A stretch of DNA of 64,000 nucleotides from VAXT01 sp038040395 (GCA_038040395.1 JBBPIJ010000002.1:186001-250000), one strand, 5' to 3'. Positions 41,450-49,802 are shown, counted from the first letter of the stretch. Notes: generated by a model from the sequence alone, not told the origin. Numbers and translations: made by a program.

Positions 41450-41965
41450 ATGCGCTCGGTTCTCCTTCTGGCCTTGGTCGCTCTTTGCTCGGCTTTCGCT
41501 CTCACCGGTTGCGGCGACAAGAGCGCCTCGCTCACCTTCACGGCGGACGGCAAGGAGGTTCCGTTCCCCGTGGAGACCGAGACGTTCGTCTGGTGCGGTC
41601 CTCTCGATGAAAGAGACAAGCGCGAGGCGGTGCACGTCGTCGTCAGCCCGGACGGCGAGCGAGTCGTTCCTCTGTGGGAGTTTCACGCGCTGACGAAGCA
41701 GGTGAAGCCGGGCACGAAGATCGCATTCGGCGGCGACGCGCCGGCGGCCGAGCTCTTCATCGCCGAACAGGAGACCGAGGCGATCAGCGGCGACGTCCCC
41801 GACTCCAAGGGAACGCTCACGGTCAAGAAGATCGACTGCGACGGCGACCTCGAGTTCTCCGCCGAGGGCATGCTCGCGAACGAGGCCGGGTTCGACGTGA
41901 TCGAGGTGCACGGCACCTTCAAGGGCAAGGTCGAAGACAAGGTCGCGCCCGCCTTCAACGGGTAA
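41450..41965 (+). CDS. Lipoprotein, unknown function (171 aa)
   Basis: ATG at 41450. Signal peptide MRSVLLLALVALCSAFALTG with lipobox LTGC, so lipid-anchored outside the membrane. The mature part is predicted beta with VWCGPLDERDKREAVHVVV and KKIDCDGDLEFSAEG; two further Cys could pair. It starts 44 bases from the divergent dnaX. No family recognised. Confidence 0.72.
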   Translation: MRSVLLLALVALCSAFALTGCGDKSASLTFTADGKEVPFPVETETFVWCGPLDERDKREAVHVVVSPDGERVVPLWEFHALTKQVKPGTKIAFGGDAPAAELFIAEQETEAISGDVPDSKGTLTVKKIDCDGDLEFSAEGMLANEAGFDVIEVHGTFKGKVEDKVAPAFNG

Positions 41966-42011
41966 GGCCGCGGAGCCGGGCATTTTCGCGCCGCCGTCGG
42001 CGGCGCAAAAA

Positions 42012-42083
42012 TGGGCGCGCCTGGGATCGAACCAGGGACCTCCCGCGTGTGAAGCGGGCGCTCTCCCGCTGAGCTACGCGCCC
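42012..42083 (-). tRNA. tRNA-Val(CAC)
   Basis: Read on the minus strand: acceptor GGGCGCG/CGCGCCC plus A, D-arm TAGCTCAGCGGGAGAGC, anticodon stem CCCGC/GCGGG with loop TTCACAC (anticodon CAC), and T-arm GGTTCGATCC. CCA is not encoded. A TTTTCGCGCCGCC/GGCGGCGCAAAA inverted repeat lies just past its 3' end (about 41983-42011). Confidence 0.97.
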
Positions 42084-42120
42084 CGGGATCGTTCAGATTA
42101 GCGGTGCTACCCTTGCTCTT

Positions 42121-42398
42121 GCCCGGTCGCGCTAAGTGGGGAGCTAGCGGTTCCCTGAACCCGCAATCCGCTTTAGCGGGGCCGAATTCCCTCTCGAGGG
42201 GGTGCCGTCCGAGACACGGGCTTGCGAGGTGAGTGTTGACGGCCAGGTTCCGCGCACTGGGAGCCTGCGAACCGCGTCAGATCCGGGAGGAAGCAGCGCT
42301 AAGCAATCCCTCCCAGGTGCCGCGGGTCGGCCTGGCCCGAGCAAGCTTCGCCAGCACCGGCTCGAAACGGCCTCTCGACAGAAGGTGCGCGACCGGGC
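42121..42398 (+). ncRNA. ffs: Signal recognition particle RNA, large bacterial type
   Basis: About 278 bases. Domain IV has the SRP hallmark GTCAGATCCGGGAGGAAGCAG at 42276-42296 (written here over its conserved length only; GNRA loop GGGA) inside the GGCCAGG/CCTGGCC stem at 42241-42337. Upstream lies an Alu-like domain, GTGGGGAGCTAGCGG with CCGCAATCCGC and GGGGCCGAATTCCC, as in the Bacillus scRNA. The ends pair: CCCGGTCGCGC (42122-42132) with GCGCGACCGGG (42387-42397), just after CGACAGAAGGTG. With Ffh it targets membrane proteins. Most actinobacteria have the short form, so the large type is notable. Confidence 0.88.
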
Positions 42399-42412
42399 TA
42401 CTCAAGCCGCGA

Positions 42413-43249
42413 CTAGAGAATCGCGCGTGGATACGTCTTCGCGGCGATTCCGGCGGCAAGCGCCAGGAAGAGGCCGCCGACAGCGAAGTCGACCCACAGC
42501 GTGCCGCCGCTCGAGATGCCGACGAGCAACTGCCGCATCCCGTGCACCTCGTACGTGAGCGGGTTGATGTGGGCGACGATGCGCAGCCATTGCGGCATGA
42601 TCGAGAGTGGGTAGAGCGCGCTCGAGGCGAAGAAGAGGGGCATCATCACGAGCTGCCCGATGCCCATGAAGCGCTCGCGGGTGCGCACGAGCGAGGCGAG
42701 GATCATCGAGAGGCACGCGAACCCGCCCGTGGCGAGGACGAGGAGCACGAGCGCGCCGAGGATGCGGAGCGGGTTCCAGAGGATCGCGATCCCGGCTACG
42801 GCGAGCACGGCGAGCAGAACCACGGCCTGGGTGAGCGCGCGGATGCAAGCCCCCGTTGCCTTCCCGAGGACGATGCCCAGGCGCGGAATCGGCGTCGCCA
42901 GGAGTCGCTGGAGCTGGCCGACGTCGCGCTCCCAGATCACGGCGAGGCCGAAGAAGATCGCGATGAAGAGCGCGGCCTGCGCCATCACTCCGGGCGCGAG
43001 ATACGCGCGGTAGTCGTGGAAGCCGCCGCTCAGGACGCGGTTGTGCCGCAGCGCCGTGCCGAAGATGAAGAGCCAGAGCAGCGGCTGCACCGACCGGGTG
43101 AAGATGTCGATGTGGTCGTGGCGGAGCTTGCGCAACTCGGCCCAGCCCATCGCGAACGTGCCGTCGCGGAGGCGGTCGAGCCGGGCGAGCAGCGACTGCC
43201 GCCCCAGCTCAGCCGAGGCGACCTGAAAGTCTGCGGCCGGCGCGGACAT
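42413..43249 (-). CDS. ABC-2 type transporter permease (DrrB-like)
   Basis: 278 residues from the ATG at 43249. Six hydrophobic segments in the ABC-2 layout, with the motif PLLWLFIFGTALR near the N-terminus and QWLRIVAHINPLTYEVHGMRQLL near the C-terminus, which matches daunorubicin-resistance-type permeases. With the ATPase at 43209 it forms a drug or lipid exporter. Its stop lies only 15 bases from the SRP RNA 3' end. Confidence 0.88.
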   Translation of the reverse strand: MSAPAADFQVASAELGRQSLLARLDRLRDGTFAMGWAELRKLRHDHIDIFTRSVQPLLWLFIFGTALRHNRVLSGGFHDYRAYLAPGVMAQAALFIAIFFGLAVIWERDVGQLQRLLATPIPRLGIVLGKATGACIRALTQAVVLLAVLAVAGIAILWNPLRILGALVLLVLATGGFACLSMILASLVRTRERFMGIGQLVMMPLFFASSALYPLSIMPQWLRIVAHINPLTYEVHGMRQLLVGISSGGTLWVDFAVGGLFLALAAGIAAKTYPRAIL

Positions 43250-44012
43250 TCTTGAGCGTCCCTCCTTCCTCGATCCCGTGGCCCGTGGCTGCGCTGAAGA
43301 CCTCTTCGAGGTCGGAGACGCCGAACTCCTCGCAGAGCTCCTCGGGCCTGCCCTGCGCGACGAGCGCGCCGAAATCCATGATCGCGATCCGCTCACACTG
43401 ACGCTCGGCTTCCTCCATCTGGTGCGTGGTCACGAGCAGCGTCGTCCCGACTTCCTCGCGCAGGACCGCGAGCCGCTCCCAGACCAGCCGCCGCGCGGTC
43501 GGGTCGAGGCCGACGGTCGGCTCGTCGAGGAAGAGCACTTGCGGCCTGTTCAAGAGCGCGGTTCCGATCTCCAGTCTGCGCAGCATCCCGCCGGACAGCG
43601 TCCGACCGAGCCGGTGCAGGAAGGAGGCGAGCCCCATCGCCTCGACCACGACGGCGATCCGCTCCGCACGGTCCGACCGCGACACCCCGGTCACCCGCGC
43701 GTAGAACTCGAGGTTCTCGTGCGCGGTCAGAGCGCCGTCGACCGAGATCGCCTGCGGCACGTAGCCGATCGCCTGGCGCACCGCGAGCCCCTCGCGCACG
43801 ACGTCGTGGCCCGCCACCAGCGCCCGGCCCTGCGCCGGGCGGAGCAGCGTCGTCAGCACGCGGATCGTGGTCGTCTTCCCGGCGCCGTTCGGGCCGAGCA
43901 GCCCGAACACCTCGCCGGCCGAGACGTCGAACGACACGCCCCGGACCGCTTGCACCTCGCCGAAGCGCACGACGAGGTCTTCGACGAGCACGGCGGGTGT
44001 CGCGGCGCTCAT
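43209..44012 (-). CDS. ABC transporter ATP-binding protein (DrrA-like)
   Basis: 267 residues from the ATG at 44012. Walker A LLGPNGAGKTTTIRVLTTLL, Q-loop IGYVPQ, signature LSGGMLRRLEIG, Walker B VLFLDEPTVGLDP, H-loop LLVTTHQMEEAE. The C-terminal RPEELCEEFGVSDLEEVFSAATG is the usual DrrA-type end. Overlaps the permease start by 41 bases and the MarR stop by ATGA, so marR-ATPase-permease is one operon. Confidence 0.92.
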   Translation of the reverse strand: MSAATPAVLVEDLVVRFGEVQAVRGVSFDVSAGEVFGLLGPNGAGKTTTIRVLTTLLRPAQGRALVAGHDVVREGLAVRQAIGYVPQAISVDGALTAHENLEFYARVTGVSRSDRAERIAVVVEAMGLASFLHRLGRTLSGGMLRRLEIGTALLNRPQVLFLDEPTVGLDPTARRLVWERLAVLREEVGTTLLVTTHQMEEAERQCERIAIMDFGALVAQGRPEELCEEFGVSDLEEVFSAATGHGIEEGGTLKNVRAGRRLSGRLG

Positions 44013-44482
44013 CGAGCGGTCAACTCTTCGCTCCGGTCCTGCAGCACCGCAGCGGCCTTTGCCGTCAGTCGCACGAGCTCCGCACGCTCGTCCGGCTCGA
44101 GCGCGGTCAGAACCTCGCACAGGAAGAGCTGCCTGCGCCGGGCCACCTCCCTGGCCAGCACGATCCCGGCGGGCGTCAGCCCGACCACGATTACCCGCCG
44201 GTCAGCCGCGGCGCTTCGGCGCTCGGCCACTCCGGCCTCCTCGAGGCGGTCGACGAGGCGCGTCGCCGTCGTCTCGTCGATGCCGATCCGATCGGCGAGC
44301 TCGCCGACGCGGACGCCGCCCTTTTGGCTGATCACGTCGAGCGCGCGCAGCTTCGTCGGCGTCATCGTCGGCGCCCCCGGGTGCAGCGACGCCAGCAGGC
44401 GCCGGCTCGCGAGCAACCGCCCAAGGTCATGCCAGCTGCGCGAAAGCTCGCCCGCCAGCTCCCGCAGCTCTCGGCTCGACAT
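44009..44482 (-). CDS. MarR-family transcriptional regulator
   Basis: 157 residues from the ATG at 44482 (a TTG 9 bases earlier is possible). Winged helix: TMTPTKLRALDVISQKGGVRVGELADRIG with recognition helix DETTATRLVDRLEEAGVAERR and the wing SAAADRRVIVVGLTPAG. It heads the exporter operon. A 13-bp palindrome 12 bases upstream of its start is a probable own operator, so ligand-released autoregulation of the exporter is expected. Confidence 0.9.
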   Translation of the reverse strand: MSSRELRELAGELSRSWHDLGRLLASRRLLASLHPGAPTMTPTKLRALDVISQKGGVRVGELADRIGIDETTATRLVDRLEEAGVAERRSAAADRRVIVVGLTPAGIVLAREVARRRQLFLCEVLTALEPDERAELVRLTAKAAAVLQDRSEELTAR

Positions 44483-44493
44483 AGCCTGCAATA

Positions 44494-44506
44494 TACAACT
44501 GTTGTA
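44494..44506. promoter_or_regulatory. MarR operator candidate
   Basis: TACAACTGTTGTA is a perfect palindrome (TACAAC, central T, GTTGTA), the size and AT-rich half-site form of MarR-family operators. It lies in the 48-base gap between the lysA stop and the marR start, overlapping TATATT, a possible -10 on the minus strand. Confidence 0.7.
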
Positions 44507-44530
44507 GAAGGCAGAGACCGGGGGTGTCCG

Positions 44531-45805
44531 TCAGTCGAGAACCTCGTGGCGCATGAGGTCGTCGAGACTCTCCCTGGCGCGTATGAGCCGAGCCTTGCCG
44601 TCGGAGACGAGGACCGCTGCGGGGCGCGGTACCGAGTTGTAGTTTGACGCCATCGCCAGTGTGTACCCGCCGGTCGCCGGGACTGCCAGGAGATCGCCCC
44701 GCCTCGGCTCGGGGAGCGGAAGGTCGCGGATCATGATGTCGCCCGACTCGCAGTGCTTGCCGCACACCACGTAGCTCCCGGTCGGCTCTTCGGCGGCGCG
44801 GTTTGCGAGCAGGCCGCTGTAGGCGGCTCCGTAGAGCTGCGGGCGCGGGTTGTCGGACATCCCGCCGTCGACCGCGACGTACGTGATCTCGTCGCTCACC
44901 TGTTTCACCGCTCCGACCTCGTAGAGCGTCAGCCCCGCTCGGCCGATGAGAGAACGGCCCGGCTCGAGGATGAGCTCCGGCACCGGCAGCCCGTGTTCGA
45001 CCCACTGCTGCGCGAGGTGGCCGGTCAGCTCGCCGACGAACGTCTCGATCGCGGGCGGGACCTCGCCCTCGACATATTGGATCCCGAGGCCGCCGCCGAG
45101 GTCGACCACGGACGGCGTCCAGCCAAGCTGCTCGCGACATCGCACGGCGAAGGCTGCGACCCACTCGACGGTCGTCAGCGCCGCCCGGCTGTCCATGAGC
45201 TGCGACCCGATGTGGACGTGCAGGCCGGCGACGTCGAGACCGGCAGCCCCCGCCCGCTCGATCGCCTCCAGCGCCTGCGCCGGCGGCAGGCCGAACTTCG
45301 AGCCCTCGTGCGCGGTGCGGATCGAAGGATGTGTGTCGGCCTCGACGCCGGGTGTTACCCGCACAAGGACTCGGCTGACCCCGGCCGCCGCCGCCCGCTC
45401 GACCTCGTCGAGCGAATCGAGCACCACGAAGCGTGCGCCTGCCTCCACCGCCGCCCCCAGCTCTTCGTCGCTCTTGTTGTTCCCGTGGATGACCAGGCGG
45501 TCGCCGGGGACGCCTGCCCGCAGCGCGATCTCGAGCTCGCCCAGGGTCGAGACGTCCGCGCCGAGGCCCTGCTTCGTGAGTAGGCGCAGGATCGCCGCGT
45601 TCGGGAAAGCCTTGGTGCCGTAGACGACGAATGCGCCGGGCGCGGCATCCAGGTATGCGCGCGCGGCGCCGATCACTGTCTTCTCGTCGTAGACGACGAG
45701 CGGCGTTCCGAACTCGGCGGCCAGGATCGACGCGCGGCTCCCGCCGACGATGAGCTCGCCGTCCTCGATCGTCGCGGTGGCCGGAAAGATCTCGAGCAAG
45801 CTCAC
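44531..45805 (-). CDS. lysA: Diaminopimelate decarboxylase
   Basis: 424 residues, fold-type III PLP enzyme. PLP-lysine in FVVYGTKAFPNAAIL near 65, LHVHIGSQLMD, VVDLGGGLGIQY, LILEPGRSLIGRAG and the active-site Cys in VVCGKHCESGDIM near 350 with the GGYTLAMASNYNSVPRP end. It makes L-lysine from meso-diaminopimelate. It is alone here; asd-lysC are 8 kb away. Confidence 0.95.
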   Translation of the reverse strand: MSLLEIFPATATIEDGELIVGGSRASILAAEFGTPLVVYDEKTVIGAARAYLDAAPGAFVVYGTKAFPNAAILRLLTKQGLGADVSTLGELEIALRAGVPGDRLVIHGNNKSDEELGAAVEAGARFVVLDSLDEVERAAAAGVSRVLVRVTPGVEADTHPSIRTAHEGSKFGLPPAQALEAIERAGAAGLDVAGLHVHIGSQLMDSRAALTTVEWVAAFAVRCREQLGWTPSVVDLGGGLGIQYVEGEVPPAIETFVGELTGHLAQQWVEHGLPVPELILEPGRSLIGRAGLTLYEVGAVKQVSDEITYVAVDGGMSDNPRPQLYGAAYSGLLANRAAEEPTGSYVVCGKHCESGDIMIRDLPLPEPRRGDLLAVPATGGYTLAMASNYNSVPRPAAVLVSDGKARLIRARESLDDLMRHEVLD

Positions 45806-45867
45806 GCTTACCAGTCTGCCTGTGGAAGGCGGTCTAGTCCGCCCGCGACCCTGGTAGGTTCCGCGCC

Positions 45868-46434
45868 GTGCTGCTCGGCCTCACGACCGGCCACGCCTTG
45901 GGTCTCTCCGTCGTCGCGGGGGCCTTCGTCGTCTTCGCGCTTCTGTCCGCGCTCGTCATCCCGCGGCGGTGGCCCGATTTTCCGGGCGAGAACCTGCGCT
46001 GGTTCGTCGTCGGCACGCTCGTCCTCTTCGTCGCGACGCTCGCGGCCGTCGAGGTCTTCGCGGTGGAGCCGAAGGAGGAGGCGGCCGCCGGCGAGACGGC
46101 CGAGCGGCCCGGCATGACGACGACGACGACGGCGACGCAGCCCCCGCCCGCGGCGCCGAAGGGCGACCCGGCCGCCGGCAAGCAGCTCTTCACGGCGCAG
46201 GGCTGCGGCAACTGCCACACGTTCTCTGCCGCAGGCTCCTCGGGGACGGTCGGCCCGGACCTCGACGAGGCACTGAAGGGGAAGGACGCCCAGTTCGTCA
46301 GGGAGTCGATCGTCGATCCCAACAAGGAGATCGCGAAGGGCTATCCGCCGAACGTCATGCCCGAGTTCGGGAAGCAGCTCACGCCCGAGGAGGTCGACGA
46401 TCTGGTGGCTTTTCTCACGGCCCCGCAGGGCTAG
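45868..46434 (+). CDS. Membrane-anchored c-type cytochrome (188 aa)
   Basis: GTG start. Two hydrophobic helices (about 10-33 and 44-65), a Thr-rich linker (MTTTTTATQPPPAAP), then a mono-haem domain: QGCGNCHTFSA gives the CxxCH site near 112-116 and NVMPEFGKQLTPEE supplies the distal Met. The C-terminal domain resembles the cytochrome c of caa3-type oxidase subunit II, so it probably passes electrons to a terminal oxidase encoded elsewhere. A weak AGGGT/ACCCT hairpin follows the stop. Confidence 0.85.
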   Translation: MLLGLTTGHALGLSVVAGAFVVFALLSALVIPRRWPDFPGENLRWFVVGTLVLFVATLAAVEVFAVEPKEEAAAGETAERPGMTTTTTATQPPPAAPKGDPAAGKQLFTAQGCGNCHTFSAAGSSGTVGPDLDEALKGKDAQFVRESIVDPNKEIAKGYPPNVMPEFGKQLTPEEVDDLVAFLTAPQG

Positions 46435-46635
46435 GAGGGTTCCGCTTTAGCGAATCACCCTTCAGGGGCATGTGCCGGGAGGGTGGCGATGGCAAGAATG
46501 TGTTCGCCGGCTCCCCCCTCACATCCCCGGCAAAACCCAGCGGCGCCCGCCCATCGAACTGCGGCTCACACAGCATGTTCGAGGCGGGCTTCGCGTTGTA
46601 GAGGGGTCGGGTAGAGCGGCTATCCTGTGCGTTCC

Positions 46636-46726
46636 GGAGAAGTGGCCGAGTGGCTGAAGGCGGCGCCCTGCTAAGGCGTTAAGGGGGACATTTCCTCCTT
46701 CGAGGGTTCGAATCCCTCCTTCTCCG
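46636..46726 (+). tRNA. tRNA-Ser(GCT)
   Basis: Class II tRNA with acceptor GGAGAAG/CTTCTCC, anticodon loop CTGCTAA (GCT), long variable arm and T-arm GGTTCGAATCC. First of three serine tRNAs in a row. Confidence 0.96.
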
Positions 46727-46730
46727 TTCC

Positions 46731-46819
46731 GGAGGGGTGGCAGAGCGGTCGAATGCGGCGGTCTCGAAAACCGTTCGGGGCGGTTACGTCTCGCGAGAGT
46801 TCGAATCTCTCCCCCTCCG
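46731..46819 (+). tRNA. tRNA-Ser(CGA)
   Basis: Acceptor GGAGGGG/CCCCTCC, anticodon loop CTCGAAA (CGA), variable arm, T-arm AGTTCGAATCT. Only 4 bases after the previous tRNA. Confidence 0.96.
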
Positions 46820-46873
46820 CCTAGTGGCAGTGCCCTGTATCTCGCAAAGGGCGCTGCTACGCTCCTCGCGCCC

Positions 46874-46962
46874 GGAGAGGTGTCCGAGCGGCCGAAGGAA
46901 CGCGACTGGAAATCGCGTATCTGCCGAAAGGTGGATCGAGGGTTCGAATCCCTCCCTCTCCG
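46874..46962 (+). tRNA. tRNA-Ser(GGA)
   Basis: Acceptor GGAGAGG/CCTCTCC, anticodon stem CGCGA/TCGCG with loop CTGGAAA (GGA), variable arm and T-arm GGTTCGAATCC. It is the last backbone RNA gene before the integration point. Confidence 0.96.
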
Positions 46963-47003
46963 CCTTGCGATGGGGGAACGACTGGTTCCCCCATACTCTC
47001 GCC

Positions 47004-47204
47004 ATGAAGCTCCGAATCGGCAGGCGTGAGGTCAACGTCTCGAACCCCGACAAGGTGTTTTTCCCGAAGCGCGGGCTGACCAAGCTCGACCTCGTGAAGT
47101 ACTACCTCGACGTCGCGGATTGCGTGCTCAACCACGTCCAGCGGCGGCCGATGCAGATGCTGCGCTACCCCGACGGCGCGGAGGAGTGGTTCTTCTACCA
47201 GTAG
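47004..47204 (+). pseudogene. ligD: LigD-type DNA primase/polymerase, 5' fragment (66 codons)
   Basis: The reading frame starts MKLRIGRREVNVSNPDKVFF and continues KRGLTKLDLVKYYLDVADCVL, RRPMQMLRYPDGAEEWFFYQ, then stops. This is the N-terminal signature of the LigD polymerase domain of bacterial non-homologous end joining, normally about 300 residues; it breaks right after FFYQ, where homologues read FFYQK. The break adjoins a recombinase gene, so truncation by integration is the simplest reading. The remainder should lie at the other end of the island, outside this window. Confidence 0.75.
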
Positions 47205-47339
47205 AATGAACCCGCGAGCGCGGAGCGGTGCGGGATTGAGCGGGTAATTCTACTAGCGGTAAATCCCCCTTTTGGGGATGGACCTGGGCCGAATCCGAGC
47301 CGATGATGAGGGCATGGAGACCACTGAAATGGAGGACTA

Positions 47340-48251
47340 ATGACCCCTGGGCAGACGATCCCGAGCGCGGGAGTGACACTCGCGCCGATGTTCGAGGCCT
47401 ACCGCACGCGGCTCGTGAACCGGCAGCGGAAGGCCCAGACGGTCTACAACTTCACTCGCGCGATCATCCCGCTACAGGCGTGGCTGGAATCCGAGGGCAT
47501 CGCCCCGGAGGACCTGACCGAGGAGAACCTGTACGCGTACCTCGCGGGGTCGCCCTTCGCCAAGGGGACGAAGCATCAGCACGCCGCTCAGGTTCGGGCG
47601 GCCTACCGCTACGCCCACCGCAAGGGCACGATCGCGGCCGACCCGCTCGTGGACTTCGAGCGACCTCCGGCCCCCGACCCGGAGCCGAAGGCGATCCCGG
47701 TCGAGGAACTGCGGCGCATGCACGGCGAGTGCACGACCTGGAAGCAGGACCTGCTCTGGCACCTGCTGGTCTACACCGGCCTTCGCCGGGACGAGATTCG
47801 GCGGCTCTGCTGGGATGCCGACGCCGAGAATCGCATCGACCTGGCGGCCCGCACCATCACGGTCGTTGGGAAAGGCGACAAGCGTCGCGTCGTGCCCATC
47901 CACCCGGCGCTCCACGCCCACTTGGAGCGCGTGAACGACGTGCACATGCACTCGGTCGACCGGGTCGGCGCGGTCCTCTGGACCTCCCAGTCCGCGGGCG
48001 GCAGCGGCGGCATCTACTCGAGCGGCCCGGCCTTCGAGAAAATCAAGACGGCGTTCGCCCCCGACCACGGCTTCCACGCGTTCAGACGCACGGTCGCATC
48101 GTCGCTGCGGCGGAACAAAGTCGACGGCTCGACGGTCGACCGGCTCATGGGCTGGGCGGCTGTCGGTATCCGAGCCAAGTACTACGAGGACATCACCGCC
48201 GACGACCTGCGGGACGCGATGAACCGACTCTACGCGGGGGAGGGGCTCTAA
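47340..48251 (+). CDS. Tyrosine recombinase/integrase
   Basis: 303 residues with GGAGGACTA before the ATG. N-terminal core-binding domain (AQTVYNFTRAIIPLQAWLES), catalytic residues: Arg in VYTGLRRDEIRRL, Lys in VVGKGDKRRVVPIH, His/Arg in HGFHAFRRTVASSL, Trp/His site in LMGWAAVGIRAKYYED with the Tyr. All catalytic positions are present. It is only 135 bases from the broken ligD, so it is the likely agent of integration. A 3-residue-overlapping small ORF (METTEMED) precedes its start by TAATG. Confidence 0.9.
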   Translation: MTPGQTIPSAGVTLAPMFEAYRTRLVNRQRKAQTVYNFTRAIIPLQAWLESEGIAPEDLTEENLYAYLAGSPFAKGTKHQHAAQVRAAYRYAHRKGTIAADPLVDFERPPAPDPEPKAIPVEELRRMHGECTTWKQDLLWHLLVYTGLRRDEIRRLCWDADAENRIDLAARTITVVGKGDKRRVVPIHPALHAHLERVNDVHMHSVDRVGAVLWTSQSAGGSGGIYSSGPAFEKIKTAFAPDHGFHAFRRTVASSLRRNKVDGSTVDRLMGWAAVGIRAKYYEDITADDLRDAMNRLYAGEGL

Positions 48252-48457
48252 TGGGGTATCTGGACCAGTACGGGGAGGCGATCGCTGCGGCGGCGGCGGA
48301 GGCGGGCATCCCCTGGACGCTGGAGGCCGGAGACGGGCTGATCCTCTACTGCATCCGGAACGTTGACGAGAACGGAACGCCGTGGAGGATGCTGCTCTCG
48401 CCGGGGGAGTTTGCTCGAATGCTCGGAGTAGAGTGGCCGGGCTTCCGCGCCGCTTAG
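48251..48457 (+). CDS. Small protein of unknown function (68 aa)
   Basis: ATG overlaps the integrase stop (TAATG). MGYLDQYGEAIAAAAAEAGI, then LEAGDGLILYCIRNVDENGTPWRML, ending MLGVEWPGFRAA. A mixed alpha-beta pattern. The overlap suggests co-expression with the integrase; it could be an excision or control factor, but nothing shows this directly. Confidence 0.5.
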   Translation: MGYLDQYGEAIAAAAAEAGIPWTLEAGDGLILYCIRNVDENGTPWRMLLSPGEFARMLGVEWPGFRAA

Positions 48458-48675
48458 CGGGAGCCGGGCAGGCGGCCTGCCTCTAGCTCGCTGCGGTAGC
48501 GCTCGATCTCGTCGGGGTCGCTGAGCATGACGATGTGGGCGGCGACGGGGTCGGGAGGGAGCCAGGAGCCGATAACCCCGTTCGCGTCGCTGAATAGGTA
48601 GCCGTAGCTCGGGTTGCGCGGAGCGTTGGCCTCGGCGCGCTGGACGGCGGGCAGGATGTCGTCCGAGTAGCTCAC
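48454..48675 (-). CDS. Hypothetical protein (73 aa)
   Basis: GTG at 48675 with AGGA upstream; the frame is open to 48717. VSYSDDILPAVQRAEANAPR, then YGYLFSDANGVIGSWLPPDP and DEIERYRSELEAG. Its stop meets the convergent small gene by a 4-base overlap. Not recognised. Confidence 0.4.
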   Translation of the reverse strand: MSYSDDILPAVQRAEANAPRNPSYGYLFSDANGVIGSWLPPDPVAAHIVMLSDPDEIERYRSELEAGRLPGSR

Positions 48676-48795
48676 GCCGGTCCTCGGCCTGGGATTAGTG
48701 GATGCGCTGGGGCGCACGGTCTCGGACTGCGGGGCGCGGGCCTTGAGCCAGTGATCTTCGTCCAGTCCAGCCGTTCTCCCGAGGCACGCGGGCCT

Positions 48796-49350
48796 TCAGC
48801 CTGTTGGTTCTCCGCCCTCGCGCTCTCCCCACTCTTTTGGCGGGAAGTCGGGGACCTGCCATTCGGTGTCGGCTTCCTCAGCATCCAGCGGGAGCTCCCC
48901 CCGGAGCAGGGCGCGAAGCTTGGGGCCGTAGGTGATCTCAAGGACGATCGCCGGAAGCGGGTTTTCCCCCAACACGTCCCGGATCGCCCGCTCACCGTCG
49001 AACAGGGGACAGACAGAACAGCGGGGAAAGACCCCATAGGAGAAGCGGAAGCGGCACTCCCCGAACGACTTGAGCTGCGAGGAGGCACACCAGGCCATCT
49101 CCTTAGCGTGGTAGGCGGAGACCGGCTCCTCCCCTTCGCAGACCTCGGTCGCCCGCCAGTGGCGAACCCGCTCGAGCAAACGGGCGAGGGCCGTGTAGGC
49201 GGCGGCGTCGCTGCCAAGCACGAAGCTCGCCTGGTACCTGCCTGGCTCTAGCTCGCTGCACTCGCCGGGCCCGTCTTCAGCCTCGGCCAGCGCCTTGCCG
49301 AACCGTTTCGAGCGCGAGGGGCCGAACTCCACCGTCAGCTGGCGCTCCAT
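48796..49350 (-). CDS. Hypothetical Cys-containing protein (184 aa)
   Basis: ATG at 49350 (MERQLTVEFGPSRSKRFGKAL); the frame upstream is low-complexity and unlikely. RYQASFVLGSDAAAYTALARLLERVRHW is helical. Six Cys are present, four in MAWCASSQ, GECRFRF and RCSVCPLF, suggesting a metal site. Acidic C-terminus. Not recognised. Confidence 0.5.
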   Translation of the reverse strand: MERQLTVEFGPSRSKRFGKALAEAEDGPGECSELEPGRYQASFVLGSDAAAYTALARLLERVRHWRATEVCEGEEPVSAYHAKEMAWCASSQLKSFGECRFRFSYGVFPRCSVCPLFDGERAIRDVLGENPLPAIVLEITYGPKLRALLRGELPLDAEEADTEWQVPDFPPKEWGEREGGEPTG

Positions 49351-49483
49351 CAAGACCACCCTAATTGAGCACGGCTTGGCCCGAGACGCTCGCGCCTCAA
49401 GACGAACGGCGAGAGGCAGCCGTGTCGCTCTTTGTTGGAAGTGCGACAGCCGACGAGGGATGGCTACCGCTCCTTCGCGGCGA

Positions 49484-49675
49484 TCATTCGTCGTCGGCTG
49501 GAAGGCGTCTTGTTGTTTCGACGACGAGCTGGGGATCATCCCCTCGCACTCGGCGGATGCGCCCGCTCTCGGTGTCCTCGAGCTCGACCAGCGGAGGCGT
49601 GACGCTCCTCGGCGTGATGCTGACGACGACATGGAGGCGCCCTCGGTAGCTGACGATTGTTCCGATCTCGAACAT
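49484..49675 (-). CDS. Small beta-barrel-like protein (63 aa)
   Basis: ATG at 49675 or a GTG at 49687. MFEIGTIVSYRGRLHVVVSI, then PPLVELEDTESGRIRRV: an SH3-like pattern of five short strands. Similar small proteins are seen in phages and islands. Function unknown. Confidence 0.5.
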   Translation of the reverse strand: MFEIGTIVSYRGRLHVVVSITPRSVTPPLVELEDTESGRIRRVRGDDPQLVVETTRRLPADDE

Positions 49676-49802
49676 GACCACAGACACCGCGTGCGCACGT
49701 AAGGAATCGGCCGCTTCACCTGCTGGAGCTCTCCGGTGTAGTGTAGCCAGATGGCAACTCAGCTCGTTCCTCGGGTCACTGGCTTTCGCATCGAGGCGAA
49801 TG

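Noticed and set aside
41983..42011. Inverted repeat TTTTCGCGCCGCC/GGCGGCGCAAAA as intrinsic terminator
   Set aside because: The T-run precedes and the A-run follows the stem on either strand, so there is no U-tail; kept only as an inverted repeat next to tRNA-Val.
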